The translations under genes were made by a program, and so were the position numbers. From Spirochaetales bacterium (GTDB lineage: Bacteria; Spirochaetota; Spirochaetia; DSM-27196; SKKC01): 7,812 nt of DNA. The stretch is from positions 1 to 7,812 of the forward strand of contig SLAN01000019.1 of NCBI GenBank assembly GCA_007126865.1. The letters are read 5' to 3'. The notes beneath the pieces were generated by a model that saw nothing but the letters and a program-made list of their open reading frames with translations, was not told the origin of the DNA and ran no database searches. Positions 6,872 through 7,812 of this stretch are shown here, one piece after another; the stretch's first letter is position 1, and each line of letters opens with the position of its first letter.

Positions 6872-6903
6872 CGCTATGCCTCGAGTTTCGAGGCGATATA
6901 GCG
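6872..6903. repeat. Inverted repeat at the convergent gene ends
   Basis: GCCTCGA (6878-6884) and TCGAGGC (6888-6894) pair perfectly around a 3-base loop. Beyond a 3-base bulge (6895-6897) the stem continues with CGCTAT (6872-6877) against ATAGCG (6898-6903). It covers the stop codon and last codons of the minus-strand gene and lies 24 bases after the DUF4340 stop. No T-run follows on either strand, so it is not a standard intrinsic terminator, though it could still act as a transcript-end hairpin for one or both genes. Confidence 0.4.
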
Positions 6904-7812
6904 CCGGTATCGGTCCGGATCGGGTTGAAAGCCAACGATATTGGACTTCGAGTCGGTCTTTTCGAGTGCTGAAACCGCTTCGTTGATCATGCGTTCAGCC
7001 TCAACCAATCGTCCGTTTCGGCTCGATGCCCCCACGCGCGCGCGAAAGCTGCCGAGATCGTGCCGGCGCAGCAGCGTCCACATTCGCTCGGCTTTTCGAA
7101 GAGCGGCGTCGAGCTCATATCCGGGAAGTACCGCACATGCGGTTCCGTCGGCATATTCGAAGACGAGATCCTCGAACGGAAAGTGTTCGAGCACGAGCGT
7201 ACCGAGGATTCGCGCGTTGACCGGGCTATTCCTGTCATCTGTGATCCGTACAACCAGCAGCGAGAGGTTCAGGTCATTCTCTGCGGCGCGTTCAAGCTCC
7301 CGCGCGAGGCGCCGGCCCAGGTGTGTGGCATAGCTCAAGCCGGACTCCGGAGAAACGAGCGGTGGCTGCCGTTCCGGCTGTGCGCCCGACGTTTCGGGGC
7401 GATCGCCGCGCTTCTCGTTGTGCCGGTTTGCTGCCGGGTACGATTCAGTGTCGGGTGAAGCAGAAGTGTGCCGCTCCCTTTTACCAGCGACCGGAGACCG
7501 GTCATTGCTCCCGGCCTCGTCGCTTTTCGGGGAGTCGTTCGACTCGATCGATGCAGCCGGCCTCAACGCCGCAATAAGCACCACGAGGACCAGCAATGCG
7601 AACGCGAGTACGGCCAGCAATCCGTCGCGAAGAAACTGGAACACAGCATTTCGGCTCAACACCGTGTATACCGAAGAGATCGTGATGCGACTTCCTTCTG
7701 GGCTTACGATGGTTCGATCGAAGGAACGCTCCCAGGGTGGGGCTGTCTCGAGGCGAAACCCGGCCTCGAGTGTCTCGATCTCGTGCGGGAGCCGGTGCCG
7801 GAAGCGAGACCA
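6874..7812 (-). CDS. Membrane protein with degenerate GGDEF-like domain (5'-incomplete)
   Basis: The frame is open from the window edge to a TAG at 6876-6874, giving 312 visible residues. In order, numbered from the edge: a roughly 60-residue soluble region (HEIETLEAGFRLE near 10-22, SRITISSVYTV near 40-50); a transmembrane helix (64-83); a polar, Ser/Pro/Arg/Glu-rich linker (84-153) that is probably disordered; and a C-terminal domain (154-296). That domain follows the GGDEF pattern: SPESGL.Y at its start, LSLLVVRITD, DLVFEYADGTACAVLPG, and EAERMINEAVSALEK..SKSNIVGF at its end. Where active diguanylate cyclases have R/Y-GGDEF, this protein reads YADGTA (220-225), so c-di-GMP synthesis is not expected. 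The first part is probably periplasmic with another helix upstream, a sensor-like layout. A GTG at 7662 could be called as the start, but coding continues upstream without a stop. It is convergent with the DUF4340 gene. The ligand and function are unknown. Confidence 0.72.
   Translation of the reverse strand, partial: WSRFRHRLPHEIETLEAGFRLETAPPWERSFDRTIVSPEGSRITISSVYTVLSRNAVFQFLRDGLLAVLAFALLVLVVLIAALRPAASIESNDSPKSDEAGSNDRSPVAGKRERHTSASPDTESYPAANRHNEKRGDRPETSGAQPERQPPLVSPESGLSYATHLGRRLARELERAAENDLNLSLLVVRITDDRNSPVNARILGTLVLEHFPFEDLVFEYADGTACAVLPGYELDAALRKAERMWTLLRRHDLGSFRARVGASSRNGRLVEAERMINEAVSALEKTDSKSNIVGFQPDPDRYRRYIASKLEA

Noticed and set aside
6874..7662. A 262-residue version of the GGDEF-like protein starting at GTG 7662
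   Set aside because: The frame has no stop between 7662 and the window edge, and the upstream residues look like ordinary protein sequence, so the GTG is probably an internal valine codon.

Overview
The window looks like a spirochaete chromosome segment, probably Spirochaetaceae (Spirochaeta/Alkalispirochaeta-like). This is inferred from protein resemblance: a 397-residue enoyl reductase of the FabV/TER type with the same length and motifs as the Treponema denticola enzyme, and an RNase Z of the short bacterial form. Base composition is moderately GC-rich and even across the window. No mobile elements, tRNA/rRNA genes or CRISPR arrays were seen. Every large reading frame is intact.

Layout: (1) 1-376, minus strand: the 5' part of hisD (histidinol dehydrogenase), cut by the window edge. 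(2) 377-476: a 100-bp divergent promoter region. (3) 477-6847, plus strand: six tightly packed genes, probably one transcription unit. These are fabV (trans-2-enoyl-CoA/ACP reductase), rnz (RNase Z), an ABC ATPase of GldA type, an ABC-2 permease of GldF type, a GldG-like membrane-anchored periplasmic protein, and a DUF4340 protein. Gaps are 2 and 19 nt, followed by overlaps of 4, 8 and 4 nt. (4) 6874-7812, minus strand: a convergent gene for a membrane protein with a degenerate GGDEF domain. Its frame stays open to the window edge, so it is 5'-incomplete.

Function: the last four plus-strand genes form a recognisable set (GldA/GldF/GldG-like plus DUF4340). It is known from Bacteroidetes gliding gene nomenclature but widespread in non-gliding bacteria, where the substrate is unknown. 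The architecture suggests an ABC-2 machine: a cytoplasmic ATPase, a six-helix permease, and two proteins with most of their mass in the periplasm. FabV and RNase Z are housekeeping enzymes (fatty-acyl reduction; tRNA 3' end maturation) that appear to share the transcript without an obvious pathway link. The most interesting points are the uncharacterised transporter set, possible leaderless starts in the divergent promoter region, and the GGDEF-like protein that has lost its catalytic signature.
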